From positions 26,111 to 47,862 of the forward strand of contig SZWC01016129.1 of NCBI GenBank assembly GCA_023375785.1: DNA of 21,752 nt, given 5' to 3'. The notes beneath the pieces were generated by a model that was not told where the DNA came from, made no database searches, and was given only the letters and a program-made list of their open reading frames with translations. Source of the stretch: Penium margaritaceum. Taxonomy: Eukaryota; Streptophyta; Zygnematophyceae; Desmidiales; Peniaceae. Both the position numbers and the translations under genes were made by a program. Numbering within the stretch: position 1 is the stretch's first letter; each line of letters starts with the position of its first letter. Positions 8,920 to 17,451 of this stretch are shown here, one piece after another.

Positions 8920-9544
8920 CCTAGAACCCTGTCACGAGGAGGCCTAGTATAGATTCATCCGAGGACAGAAGTAGTCACCCAGTCCGTGTTGTGTTCCTTC
9001 AATTTCTGCTAAAAAAGACTGGAAACAGGCCTCAATGATTGAGAGGTAACGCTTTAGTCTCACAAAGTAGTTGTCATGATGGAATACATGGAGAAAAACC
9101 ATTAAACAGAAGCAAGTTCGCATTAGCAGCAAGAATCTATAAAGTACCGTATTACGGCATTTATTCGCGAATGTTTCCACTGTGGTGTTTTTTCTTGGGC
9201 TACTTTGAAGAAGTGGGGACTAGTTTTGTGCCGTTCTGGAATAGGGAGCACCGAGTACACATCTTAGAAAATTGGAAGTGGACCTGCCATGTCATGTCCG
9301 CAGACACGATTTAACATTAGGTTGAGTTGTCGGGGCCGGTCGGGAGACCGCCTTTACTCGCTTGACCTCGAGTGAGCGAATTCACGACTCATGTCGCGTG
9401 GACGTTATCGACGTCCAAGAGTAGTGTAGCGGATTCGACAGAATCCTTAGCCGACTAGGCCAAAACCGTGGTGCTTGAGGATCTCCGATCCTCAAGCCAT
9501 CCCGTCTCACCGCCCACAGTCCCAGGTGACCTCGCTCGAGCCAC
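8920..9544. repeat. Near-identical duplicated block, copy B
   Basis: This is the partner of 8137-8761. The mismatches are scattered substitutions (for example near 8350/9133, 8378/9161 and 8450/9233), not clustered as at a low-quality contig end. It leads without a break into the complete TRIM element. Confidence 0.93.
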
Positions 9545-9585
9545 GTGGCTCCACCGACCGGTCGGCGTGGCGCTGCCACGCTACA
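9425..9585 (-). repeat. 3' LTR of TRIM-1, five hairpins in 161 bp
   Basis: The LTR is a chain of perfect inverted repeats: GGATTC/GAATCC with a 4-base loop (9431-9446), GCTTGAGGATC/GATCCTCAAGC with a 3-base loop (9473-9497), GAGCCACGTGGCTC (9538-9551), CCGACCGGTCGG (9554-9565) and GTGGC/GCCAC with a 3-base loop (9567-9579). Confidence 0.9.
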
Positions 9586-9667
9586 CTCTCCCCACTAGGA
9601 GTGAGAGCCGCCTCGGCATCTCCGGTAATCCCAACGTGGGATTCGAGCCCTGGAGCTCTGATACCAA

Positions 9668-9829
9668 TGTTAGCGGATTCGACGGAATCCTTGGCCGAGT
9701 AGGCCAAAACCGCGGTTCTTGAGGATCTCCAATCCTCAAGCCATCCCGTCTCACCGTCCACAGTCCTAGGTGACCCCGCTCGAGCCACGTGGCTCCTTTG
9801 ACCAGTCGACGTGGCACTGCCACGCTACA
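9668..9829 (-). repeat. 5' LTR of TRIM-1
   Basis: This 162-bp copy aligns with 9425-9585 end to end. Four of the five hairpins remain; the CCGACCGGTCGG palindrome is disrupted. Directly on its inner side is the primer binding site TTGGTATCAGAGC (9655-9667, minus strand). Confidence 0.88.
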
Positions 9830-10088
9830 AGCAGCTTGCGCCAGTGTGAGGTCTTCGTGCGTTGCTGAGCAAAATCGCATGGAAATGTTATGCATATCTC
9901 GGCGGGTTTTTTTCCACTTCTTTTCAAACACAAAGTGACCTAATTTTCAACCGTTTTGGAAAAAGACACAAGGGGCCAAATAACCGCATTTGGAAATAGT
10001 TTGAACTATTTTCCTTGCAGATTTTTGTAGTAGTGCGGTAATTACTTTCTGCTCTCTTACCTCGAATTTAATCGACCAAGAGGATTGA
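9830..10088. other. Spacer between TRIM elements; diverged repeat
   Basis: No gene is seen. Part of it (about 9945-10060: CAACCGTT, GGAAATAG, ACTATTTTCCTT, GCGGTAATTAC) resembles about 7330-7420 (CAACCGTT, GGAAATGG, ATTATTTTCCTT, ACGGTAATAC) in the same order. This suggests two old copies of one unidentified repeat. Confidence 0.4.
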
Positions 10089-10413
10089 TGTAGGGGATTC
10101 TACGGAATCCTTGGCCAAGTCGAGCCACGTGGCTCCTTCAACCGGTCGGCGTGGCACTGCCACGTTACACTCCCCCCACTAGGAGTGAGAGCTGCCTCAG
10201 CATCTCCAGTAATCCCAACATGCGATTCGATCCCTGGGGCTTTGATACCAACGTAGCGGATTCGACGGAATCCTTGGTGGACTAGGCCAAAAACGCGGTG
10301 CTTGAGGGTCTCCGACCATCAAGCCATCTCGTCTCACCGCCCACAGTCCCATGTGGCCCCTCTCGAGCCACGAGACTCGTTCGACCGGTCGACGTGACAC
10401 TACCATGCTACAG
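10089..10413 (-). mobile_element. Second TRIM-type element with a deleted 3' LTR (325 bp)
   Basis: It has the same structure as the element at 9425-9829. On the minus strand: a 5' LTR (10413-10252, 162 bp; its end is CG instead of CA), a primer site TTGGTATCAAAGC (one change from the canonical GAGC form), an 82-bp interior of the same length, purine tract AGTGGGGGGAG, and a 3' LTR (10169-10089) of only 81 bp. The 3' LTR lacks about 80 bp from its middle. Possible target duplication flanks (ATTGA and GTTGC) match at only three positions. It is an older or more damaged family member. Confidence 0.82.
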
Positions 10414-11450
10414 TTGCGGAGATACTCACGGGCCGTTAAGGGGCCTCATAGCAGCCACCAAGAGGATCTACTGGAGTTGCACCATCCGTTCAGCAGTATG
10501 CGCCCTGCACAGTGTTGTGGCCTCAGCATCCTTCATCACAGGTTGACACCTGTGATGAGGATTAGATAGATGATGACACACATGAGGTCGAGATCTGTTT
10601 CCATGAGGAGCGCATTCGTGAGCTATGTCAAGGATCACAACCTCTCACCTCGCCACCTTCTCGCTTTCAGGATAAGGCATGTTGTGTAGTAGCGTTCACT
10701 TTTAAGGTGTTTCTCTCACTGGTGGTCTCCCTATACCTCGTTCACCATCTCCTGAGCCTGAGGTCGCCCTCCCCACAGACCGTTGACCGAAGGAATTTGA
10801 GACACCTCCACCGCGTTACAACACCGACGAGGGTTTCGATTGTTGGGAGACCTTGTTTCATGTGTGGGCCATTGTAAAGGCGTCGGGCCTTACTACCACA
10901 GCCAGTACGAGACTCGCTACGCTCACCAGGTCTAGACAACAACGAAAGGGATGCGCTGTCTACTCTACATCGTGCCGCGGGAGACTGTAGCCGCCTTCCC
11001 CCCCTTCCTCGGTGAAACCGCGACCGGGAATGGAGACCCACGCCAGGGCTGGGAGCTGGCCTTGACACTGCTCGCTGCGAAAGCCCCTTGCAACGAGGAC
11101 AGCTCCATAGTCTGAGTTTCACTCTCTTCGTGAGGGTCCCAAGGAACTTGCACCTGGTTACTTGAGGCGCACGATGCGCCTTTACACGGGCCTTGGGACT
11201 CGTGGAAGGACGTAGTTGTCGGCACTCCACACCATCATGATGGGGGCGTATTTGAGTAAGTGAAACTCTTTATGGGCTTCGACCATGTGGCGCTCTTTGA
11301 TTTGTTGGTGTCACTGCAACTGCTTTCTTAGGCTCGTCACTACTTCCTCCTAGCGACATCAGCTCATGAGGTTGCTATCGCCCATCAGTAGAGTCCACTT
11401 GTTGCAATAGTGACTACAATGCCTCTTACTCCTCTATCCCAGTTCACCAG
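10414..11450. other. No recognisable gene; one hairpin
   Basis: I recognise no conserved protein on either strand. A hairpin with an 11-bp stem (TCATCACAGGT, loop TGAC, ACCTGTGATGA; 10533-10558) stands out. The stretch may hold the 5' LTR and leader of the degraded copia element that follows, but I find no LTR partner and no tRNA primer site, so I do not assign it. Confidence 0.5.
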
Positions 11451-11459
11451 TCCCACTTC

Positions 11460-11853
11460 CATCGATTCCTCCTCCTCCTCTATCCCGAGCGGCCAAACTC
11501 AAAGCATTGTAGCAGCCGCATAAGGGAAAAAGGGGAAAAAGTGGCATTGCAAGGGAAAACAACAATAGAACCAGCAATTGGCGAGTAGTGGCAATGGACG
11601 TTCTGTCCACTGTTACAACTATGGGAACACTCATCGCTACATGGAGTGTGAGCAGCCCCTTGATTGGCCTCGGATCATGCATGACCTTGAGGCGGTGCAC
11701 ACACAACGGATATCCTATAATGACACACAGACGGGGTGTGCCCCGGCCACGATTGTAGAAGATGCATCTGTTTCATTAGGCAGTAGCGGCAGTTTGGACC
11801 CTTGGGATCGCACGATGACGGAGCTTTTTCAACTGCTTGTGCTTCATACTTAG
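11460..11853 (+). pseudogene. Degraded copia Gag fragment with zinc knuckle
   Basis: The frame reads a basic Lys-rich stretch (GKKGKKWHCKGKQQ), then HCYNYGNTHRYMEC, a broken CCHC knuckle (11628-11666 region). In the C-x2-C-x4-H-x4-C consensus the second Cys is Tyr here (TGT to TAT) and one residue before His is missing. In-frame TAA (11521-11523) and TAG codons interrupt the frame upstream. Gag packages element RNA. What follows to 11853 is unrecognised. Protease and integrase are absent, because RT begins about 130 bp later. Confidence 0.55.
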
Positions 11854-11969
11854 GGAGGTGCGTATGTGTTGTCACAGTTGAGTGGTCCCAAGATAGCTTG
11901 TCCTACTGTGCATGTTGCCTATGATGATGATTGTGGGGGAGCTCAGTGAGCTTGTGATGAGGATCGACC

Positions 11970-13229
11970 TCACAGTACCACCATGACTGGGAGCTACACC
12001 AAATGGATGTGAACAACGCGTTCCTCCATAGCAGTCTACAGGAGAAGATCTTTGTAGTCTAGCCACTAGGCTTTGAGGTCGGTGATAAGGTCTGGCGCTT
12101 ACAGAAAGACTTGTATGGATTGAAGCAGTCACCTTGGTTCTGGAACCAAGAGATAATTGGCACACTGACACGTGCTAGGTACGTGCAGAGTGACGCCGAC
12201 CCGTCTCTCTTCCTCAGACGTGCCGCTAAGAGTTTCACAACCATCCTGGTCTACGTGGATGACCTCCAGATTGTGTCCCCCTCCATGGAGGCCGTGAAGG
12301 AGGCCAAGGCAGTCCTTCAAACTGCCTATAGGATGAAGGACCTTGGTCATGTAGTTGTGTTTCTCGGGATGGAGATCGTTCGTGGTCCTCAACGATGAAT
12401 ACTCTTGTTGCATCAGGCACATTACAGTCGCGTTGTGGGGGAGCCATTTTCTGACTTCCTTGGTGTAAATCCCACATCCTCTACCCCCATCACAACTTAC
12501 GAGCAGGATGCTCTGAAGGTGGATAATCGAGCACAGCTGGGGGAGACGAGGGACCTGTCCTTGTACTTGTGCCTCATAGGCCCTCTGATGTACTTGGTCA
12601 CTATCACACGACGCGGCATTGCCTTTGCCGTCAACCCCCTTCCACAGTTGTTGTAGTGTCCTCAGACGAAAGCCTTTCATGCGGCTGTGCGAGTGGTACG
12701 ATTTGTGGTTTTCAAGCCGTACCTCAAACTTTGCTTTCCACGACAATATGCGGTGGTAGTGGATGGCTACACAGACAACGACTGGGCATGGAGCCCGAAT
12801 GGGCGCAGTCAGACAGGCTTCCTGTAAGGGAGTACCGTTGTGTCATGGCGTAGCGGCAAGCAGGGTTGTATTGCACTTAGCTCATCGGAGGCCGAGTATG
12901 TTACACTGGGGACTGGGGTTGTTGAGGCGGTGTGGCTAAAGGGTCTGTTCTTTCAGTTGTGATAGTCTGCGCCTTGCGTAGTTCTGTGTTGTGACAACCA
13001 GAGTGCTCTTGCCATTGGAGAGATCTCTGGTGTGTTTCATGCATGCACGAAACACATCGCAGTTCAACATCACTTTGTGCGTAATCTTGTCGAGTGAGAG
13101 GTGATCCCCGTCATCTGGGTCAGCACAGACATACAGCAGGCTGACTTCCTGACCAAGGCACTGGCCCGCGGAAAGTTCATGGTGGCCATTCTTTTTGTCG
13201 GGCTTTGCCCATTTCCTGAGAGTGGCTGA
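11970..13229 (+). pseudogene. Ty1/copia pol remnant: reverse transcriptase and RNase H
   Basis: A single frame (codons starting at multiples of 3) runs about 415 codons without a frameshift: HDWELHQMDVNNAFLH, YGLKQSPWFWNQEI, LVYVDDLQIVSP (the YVDD catalytic motif) and MKDLGHVVVFLGMEI, then the connection (IGPLMYLVTITRRGIAFAVN) and RNase H with DGYTDNDWAW, LSSSEAEYV, CDNQSALAI, HHFVRNLVE and TDIQQADFLTKAL. Seven in-frame stops precede the natural end at 13227: 12060, 12396, 12654, 12825, 12960, 12963 and 13095. Beyond the end, TGTTGAGC at 13253 may begin its 3' LTR, cut short by the insertion of the next element. Integrase and protease are deleted. Confidence 0.9.
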
Positions 13230-13378
13230 GAGCGAGGTGTGTGAGCATGGACTGTTGAGCATCTAATTGTGCACTTGTGTCAGTTCTGCACGTGTATGGA
13301 AATGCGTACCATCGGGTCATGAGGGAGTGTTGTGATGTGAGTCGTCCCGTCTGTTTGTGTAACTTGCTTTGACCACTC

Positions 13379-14243
13379 TGTAGTTAGCAGGCAACTTCCT
13401 CGGGTGCACGTGTGCGAGCAAGCATCAATGCACATGGAGCACACTGTACACCATGGATGCGGGAAATGCTTTGCCTTCATAGCTCGGCAAAAAACCAAGA
13501 CGAGTGAGTGAGGGTGAGAGAGCGAGAATTTAGCAACTGGTGAGCATGCTCTCGCCACGGGCAACACACCCGAGCGGGCACACACCGCCACACGGGGGTC
13601 GAGCCCGACCGCTCGACATAAAACCGAACGGCGGCTACTCACCAACGATCACGTGAACCTGACATATGGCCCCCTAAGGATCAGCACCCGGGAAATGTAG
13701 CTCTCCCAGAAAACACTCAAGGCAAGCAACATAATGCAGAGCACGACAGTAAGAATGTATGGGTCCTGGCATTTCCCACACGAGATATGGAATTAAGTCA
13801 TGGCCACGCATGTGCCAAAGGGTACTCCTGGGTGTAGCATTCAGGTCAAGTCGCCAGCGACGCCAATCATGGTAGGCTTGCTTGACGTCTTCCCAGGTGA
13901 TGCCATGTCAATCAATCTGTACATGTGTGTGCATGGAGGAGAAGACAAGAGGGCATAGAGAAGTGAGTGGCCAACGAACATCAACACTCCTCCATGATCC
14001 GCAGGCAACCACCCCACACACATGAAGTCTCCAGAGAATGAAATGAGTAGAGAGAATACACAGATCCACTCAACCTGGGTCATAGGNGGTGTAGCATTCA
14101 GGTCAAGTCGCCAGCGACGCCAATCATGGTAGGCTTGCTTGACGTCTTCCCAGGTGATGCCATGTCAATCAATCTGTACATGTGTGTGCATGGAGGAGAA
14201 GACAAGAGGGCATAGAGAAGTGAGTGGCCAACGAACATCAACA
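13379..14243 (-). repeat. 3' LTR of the minus-strand copia element (inflated by an N junction)
   Basis: As single sequence the LTR is 13379-13986 (608 bp) or, taking the other copy, its inner end is at 14243. Its outer end reads GCTAACTACA, and its inner end TGTTGATG follows GGATCATGGAGGAG. The N at 14087 separates two exact 256-bp copies that cover the inner LTR end and the start of the coding region. Confidence 0.85.
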
Positions 14244-14343
14244 CTCCTCCATGATCCGCAGGCAACCACCCCACACACATGAAGTCTCCAGAGAATGAAA
14301 TGAGTAGAGAGAATACACAGATCCACTCAACCTGGGTCATAGG
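13831..14343. repeat. Exact 256-bp repeat on both sides of N at 14087
   Basis: 13831-14086 and 14088-14343 are identical as far as I can see. The first ends and the second begins exactly at the N. This is what two overlapping contig ends look like when placed next to each other without merging. Confidence 0.95.
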
Positions 14344-15078
14344 GACAGATGAGACCAACTGCATGAACAACACTTTTGAAAATGTTGCGACTGGGTACTT
14401 TGGTAAGGAAGTCTGCTCTCTGTGAATGTGTGTCCACCCATGCAACCTGGACAGTGCCGGAGGCAATGCACTCACGGACAAAATGATGCTCCACATTGAT
14501 TTGCTTGGTGCGGGAGTGATGCATGCCACTATTCTCGGTGATGGCCTTGGTGCTTTGATTGTCACAACGCAGAGTGATGCACCGGATGGGGACACGCAAT
14601 TGCTGCAAGAGATGACACAAGGAGACAGCCTCATACGCGCATGCGCCAAGAGCAACATACTCAGCCTCAGTTGTGCTGTGGGCAACACACCCTTGTTTAC
14701 CACTTTTCTACGAGGCAGTAGTTCCAGCAACCATGAAGATGTACCTTGTTTGGCTGCGTGCATCAGAGTCGTGTGCCCAGTCATTGTCAGTGAAGCCATC
14801 AACCACGAGAGAGGGTTGTGCATGAAAGTAGAGACCGACACATGGTGTGGAGAGTGCATAGCGGATGACTCAGAAAGCAGCCTCAAGATGCTGCTCGCAT
14901 GGACACTGAGAGAACAGGGACAGAAAGTTGACGGTGAAGGCAACATCAGCACGCGTGGTGGTGGCGAGGTACATTAGTGAACCAATGACTCGAAGGTAGT
15001 CAGTCACATCCACTGTCTCCCCCAACTTTGAGAGGTTCGCGGATATCAGTGGTGACTGTCCTGCGGGGGTCATGGGTG
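14327..15078 (-). pseudogene. Copia pol: connection and RNase H domain
   Basis: The frame reads TPMTPAGQ, YLRVIGSLMYLATTTRADVA, NFLSLFSQCPCEQHLEAAF, then DGFTDNDWAHDSDARSQT, STTEAEYVALG, LRCDNQSTKAI, NVEHHFVREC and HSQRADFLTKVP, ending YDPG and TGA at 14327-14329. These are the conserved acidic and His positions of copia RNase H, which removes the RNA strand during cDNA synthesis. Defects: a TGA at 14870-14872 where related elements have Arg, and a TAG at 14708-14710 where they have Trp (VSWKSGKQ). Confidence 0.9.
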
Positions 15079-15092
15079 TAGAAGCTAGAAGC
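15079..15092. repeat. 7-bp tandem duplication causing a frameshift
   Basis: TAGAAGC occurs twice in a row, at 15079-15085 and 15086-15092. On the coding strand, removing one copy restores IPTASTPMTP across the RT to RNase H boundary. This is therefore the mutation that splits pol into two frames. Confidence 0.85.
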
Positions 15093-16019
15093 AGTGGGAA
15101 TGGCAGTGAGGAGTGGACTGAAGCGCTCCCCCAGACTGCGGACATACGCAGCCTAGTGTACGTGTAGAGTGCGGCGTGCACGGTCCCTCTCGAGCTCCAT
15201 GCACAAGAAGACACGGGCCGGACCCAAATCTTTCATCTTGTAGGTTGCCTGTAGAAGGGACTTAGCAGCAGAGACCGCGGAGGTGTCGGGAGATGCAATG
15301 AGAAGATCGTCAACATAGACCAGAATGGCAACCAATGGTTTGGAAGGGGGACTAAGAAACAGAGCAGGGTCCACCGGATTCCTCCTAAAGCACCCTCTCT
15401 CCAGGGTTGCCATGATTTCTTGGTTCCAGCAGCGTGGAGATTGCTTGAGCCCATAGAGGCTCTTGCGCAGCCGCCACACACGGTTTGTCCCATCCGAGAA
15501 ACCGGGTGGCTACACCATGTATGTTTCCTCATCCAACTTGCCATACAGCAAGGCGTTGTTGACATCCATTTGTTCCAGCTCCCAGTCATGTTGGGCGACT
15601 AGGCTAAGTAATGTCCTGGCAGTGGTATAGCGGCCAACTGGTGCGAACGTCTCGTCAAAGTCCACACCAGGGATCTAGGAAAACCCCTTTGCCGTGAGAC
15701 GTGCTTTATACCGTTCTACAGTGTTGTCTGGGTTCAGTTTACGATGATATACCCACTTGGCCGTGACAGCTTTCCGACGGGGGGGTAGATCCACCAGCTC
15801 GTACACACTGTGCTCTGACAGTGCATCAAGCTCGGCCTTCATGGCCTGCTCCCATAGAGAGGAGTCAGTGACTACATGCGCTACATGCACAGTCAAGGGT
15901 TCGGGTGGAAGAGGAGAGAGACCAGCAGAGACCGGAGGCAGCGAAGCACGAGGCAACATACCTAGCGACGGATGACGAGAGAGCAAAGTGGAACTCCTGT
16001 TCAACAAGAGAGTAGCCAA
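15093..16019 (-). pseudogene. Copia pol: reverse transcriptase domain
   Basis: The frame reads LWEQAMKAELDALSEHSVYE, AVTAKWVYHRKLN, KARLTAKGFS then TAG, IPGVDFDETFAPV, HDWELEQMDVNNALLYGKLD, MV then TAG, PPGF, LYGLKQSPRCWNQEI, LVYVDDLLIAS (catalytic YVDD), MKDLGPARVFLCMELER, LHVH then TAG, and AAYVRSLGERF. All three TAG codons (15675-15677, 15510-15512, 15153-15155) stand where copia proteins, and in one case the other element in this window, carry Gln. The frame is otherwise intact. Confidence 0.92.
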
Positions 16020-17039
16020 GGGCAGTGCTGGGGTTAACGACGGAGAGAGCGGCAGATAGGCCAGAGGTCACGAGACTAAGAGCACGAAGACCAGGGTCAC
16101 GAGAAACGACAGGGTGAGACTGCGAGGGGAGAGCACGGAGACGACCTCCACGTGTGTAGGGTGAAACAGGAGGAATAGACCGTGGAGGGGTGGATTGCAT
16201 AGGAGAGGAAGTAGGAGAGGCGGGGTGTGCATCGGCAGCAGGAGAGGCTGGTTTCTTAGCAGTGGCAGGAGAGGCTGGGTGCACAGCAGCGGTAGGAGAT
16301 GGAGAGGAGGCATAGGGAGTTGAATGCGGAGGAGACGTTGGCGGTGAGAGTGGGGCAGCGGAAGAGGGAACGGAGGGACCAGAAGGTGGAGAGAAAGAGG
16401 ACAAGGGAGACACCAGTGGAGCAGACGACGCTGACGGCTCAGTGACGGGCCGAGGGGGAACTGAGGGACGAACGGAGGGGAGAGAAGAGATCCTAGATGG
16501 GGGAGTACCACCCCATCCTGAGAGGGCGTAGAGAAGGACCTGGTAAAGCGATGTGCGTCTCGCTCAAACAAGTGCTCAAAGAACAGTGCATCACGGGACT
16601 CAATGACGCGACTGCGGGAGGGGTCCCAGAAGTGCCAAGCTTTGGAGAAGGGAGAGACACCAAGGAAGATACACAGGCGACCGCGGGGGGACAGTTTGCC
16701 ATCCCGTTGGTCGGCTGGGAGCCAGACAGAAGTAAGACACCCCCAGACANTAGGAGAGGCGGGGTGTGCATCGGCAGCAGGAGAGGCTGGTTTCTTAGCA
16801 GTGGCAGGAGAGGCTGGGTGCACAGCAGCGGTAGGAGATGGAGAGGAGGCATAGGGAGTTGAATGCGGAGGAGACGTTGGCGGTGAGAGTGGGGCAGCGG
16901 AAGAGGGCACGGAGGGACCAGAAGGTGGAGAGAAAGAGGACGAGGGAGACACCAGTGGAGCAGACGACGCTGATGGCTCAGTGACGGGCCGAGGGGGAAC
17001 TGAGGGACGAACGGAGGGGAGAGAAGAGATCCTAGATGG
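16020..17039 (-). pseudogene. Pro/Ser/Ala-rich linker between integrase and RT (contains N duplication)
   Basis: The frames contain PSGPSVPSSAAPLSPPTSPP, ASPATAKKPASPAADAHPAS and similar low-complexity text, typical of the variable region between integrase and RT in copia polyproteins. Frame changes occur around 16499 (one extra G compared with 17038) and near 16005. The apparent long frame crossing 16750 is spurious because the N joins two copies of the same stretch. Confidence 0.6.
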
Positions 17040-17287
17040 GGAGTACCACCCCATCCTGAGAGGGCGGAGAGAAGGACCTGGTAAAGCGATGTGCGTCTCG
17101 CTCAAACAAGTGCTCAAAGAACAGTGCATCACGGGACTCAATGACGCGACTGCGGGAGGGGTCCCAGAAGTGCCAAGCTTTGGAGAAGGGAGAGACACCA
17201 AGGAAGATACACAGGCGACCGCGGGGGGACAGTTTGCCATCCCGTTGGTCGGCTGGGAGCCAGACAGAAGTAAGACACCCCCAGACA
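16212..17287. repeat. 538-bp near-identical repeat on both sides of N at 16750
   Basis: 16212-16749 and 16751-17287 match with about four substitutions and one 1-bp length difference by eye. Copy A ends and copy B begins exactly at the N, which argues for unmerged contig ends or two haplotypes rather than a biological duplication. Confidence 0.92.
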
Positions 17288-17451
17288 TGGGCAAGGTGAA
17301 GGTCAGCGCGCCGGCCCGTATAGCGTTCGAAAGGAGTGATCGTGTGGGGAAGAGGACCATGAGGGACCCTGTTCCAAACCCACATCATGTAAGACATGGC
17401 CTCAAAGGCAAACAGGGGGGATTTCCCTGAGGCAGAAAGAAGTGCGTGCAT
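17030..17451 (-). pseudogene. Copia integrase C-terminal region
   Basis: It encodes MHALLSASGKSPLFAFEAMS, WVWNRVPHG, TPFERYTGRRADL, HVWGC, LSPRGRLCIFLGVSPFSKAW and SRVIESRDALFFEH. This is the usual copia order after the catalytic core: the NRxP and PYExWxGxKPxxxxLRVFGC-like motifs and the IFxGYS...RDVxFxE end. The DDE catalytic core that should precede it is absent; a different frame (17385-17822) abuts instead, which points to an internal deletion near 17450. A TAG ends the frame at 17029-17031. Confidence 0.85.

Larger units (their letters stand above)
9425..9829 (-). mobile_element. TRIM-type miniature LTR retroelement, complete (405 bp)
   Basis: Reading the minus strand: a 5' LTR (9829-9668, 162 bp, starts TGTAGCG and ends AACA), a primer site TTGGTATCAGAGC directly after it (complementary to the 3' end of initiator tRNA-Met, as in plant copia and TRIM elements), an interior of only 82 bp, a purine tract (AGTGGGGAGAG) directly before the 3' LTR, and the 3' LTR (9585-9425, 161 bp, TG...CA). 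Flanks are AGTAG and AGCAG, a 5-bp target duplication with one change. It encodes no protein, so it depends on an autonomous element for reverse transcriptase and integrase. The two LTRs differ at a modest number of positions, so the insertion is not recent. Confidence 0.88.

Noticed and set aside
9586..9667. A tRNA gene
   Set aside because: Only the 3' part resembles initiator tRNA. There is no anticodon arm or D arm, the T stem pairs poorly, and the position directly next to an LTR end identifies it as a primer binding site.
14098..14952. 284-codon minus-strand ORF
   Set aside because: The RNase H motifs are in another frame. This frame shows no conserved motif and runs into the LTR.
11970..16019. 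Nuclear genetic code with UAG (and UAA) read as glutamine, known in some ulvophycean green algae
   Set aside because: Several TAG codons do fall on Gln positions, but TGA falls on Arg and one TAG on Trp. Both elements also carry other damage (deletions, a 7-bp duplication). Decay by C-to-T change explains all assignable cases. The confirmed exons of the F-box gene have no in-frame TAG or TAA that would demand reassignment.
16068..17360. 430-codon ORF on the minus strand
   Set aside because: It crosses the N at 16750 and joins two copies of the same integrase/linker segment in different frames.
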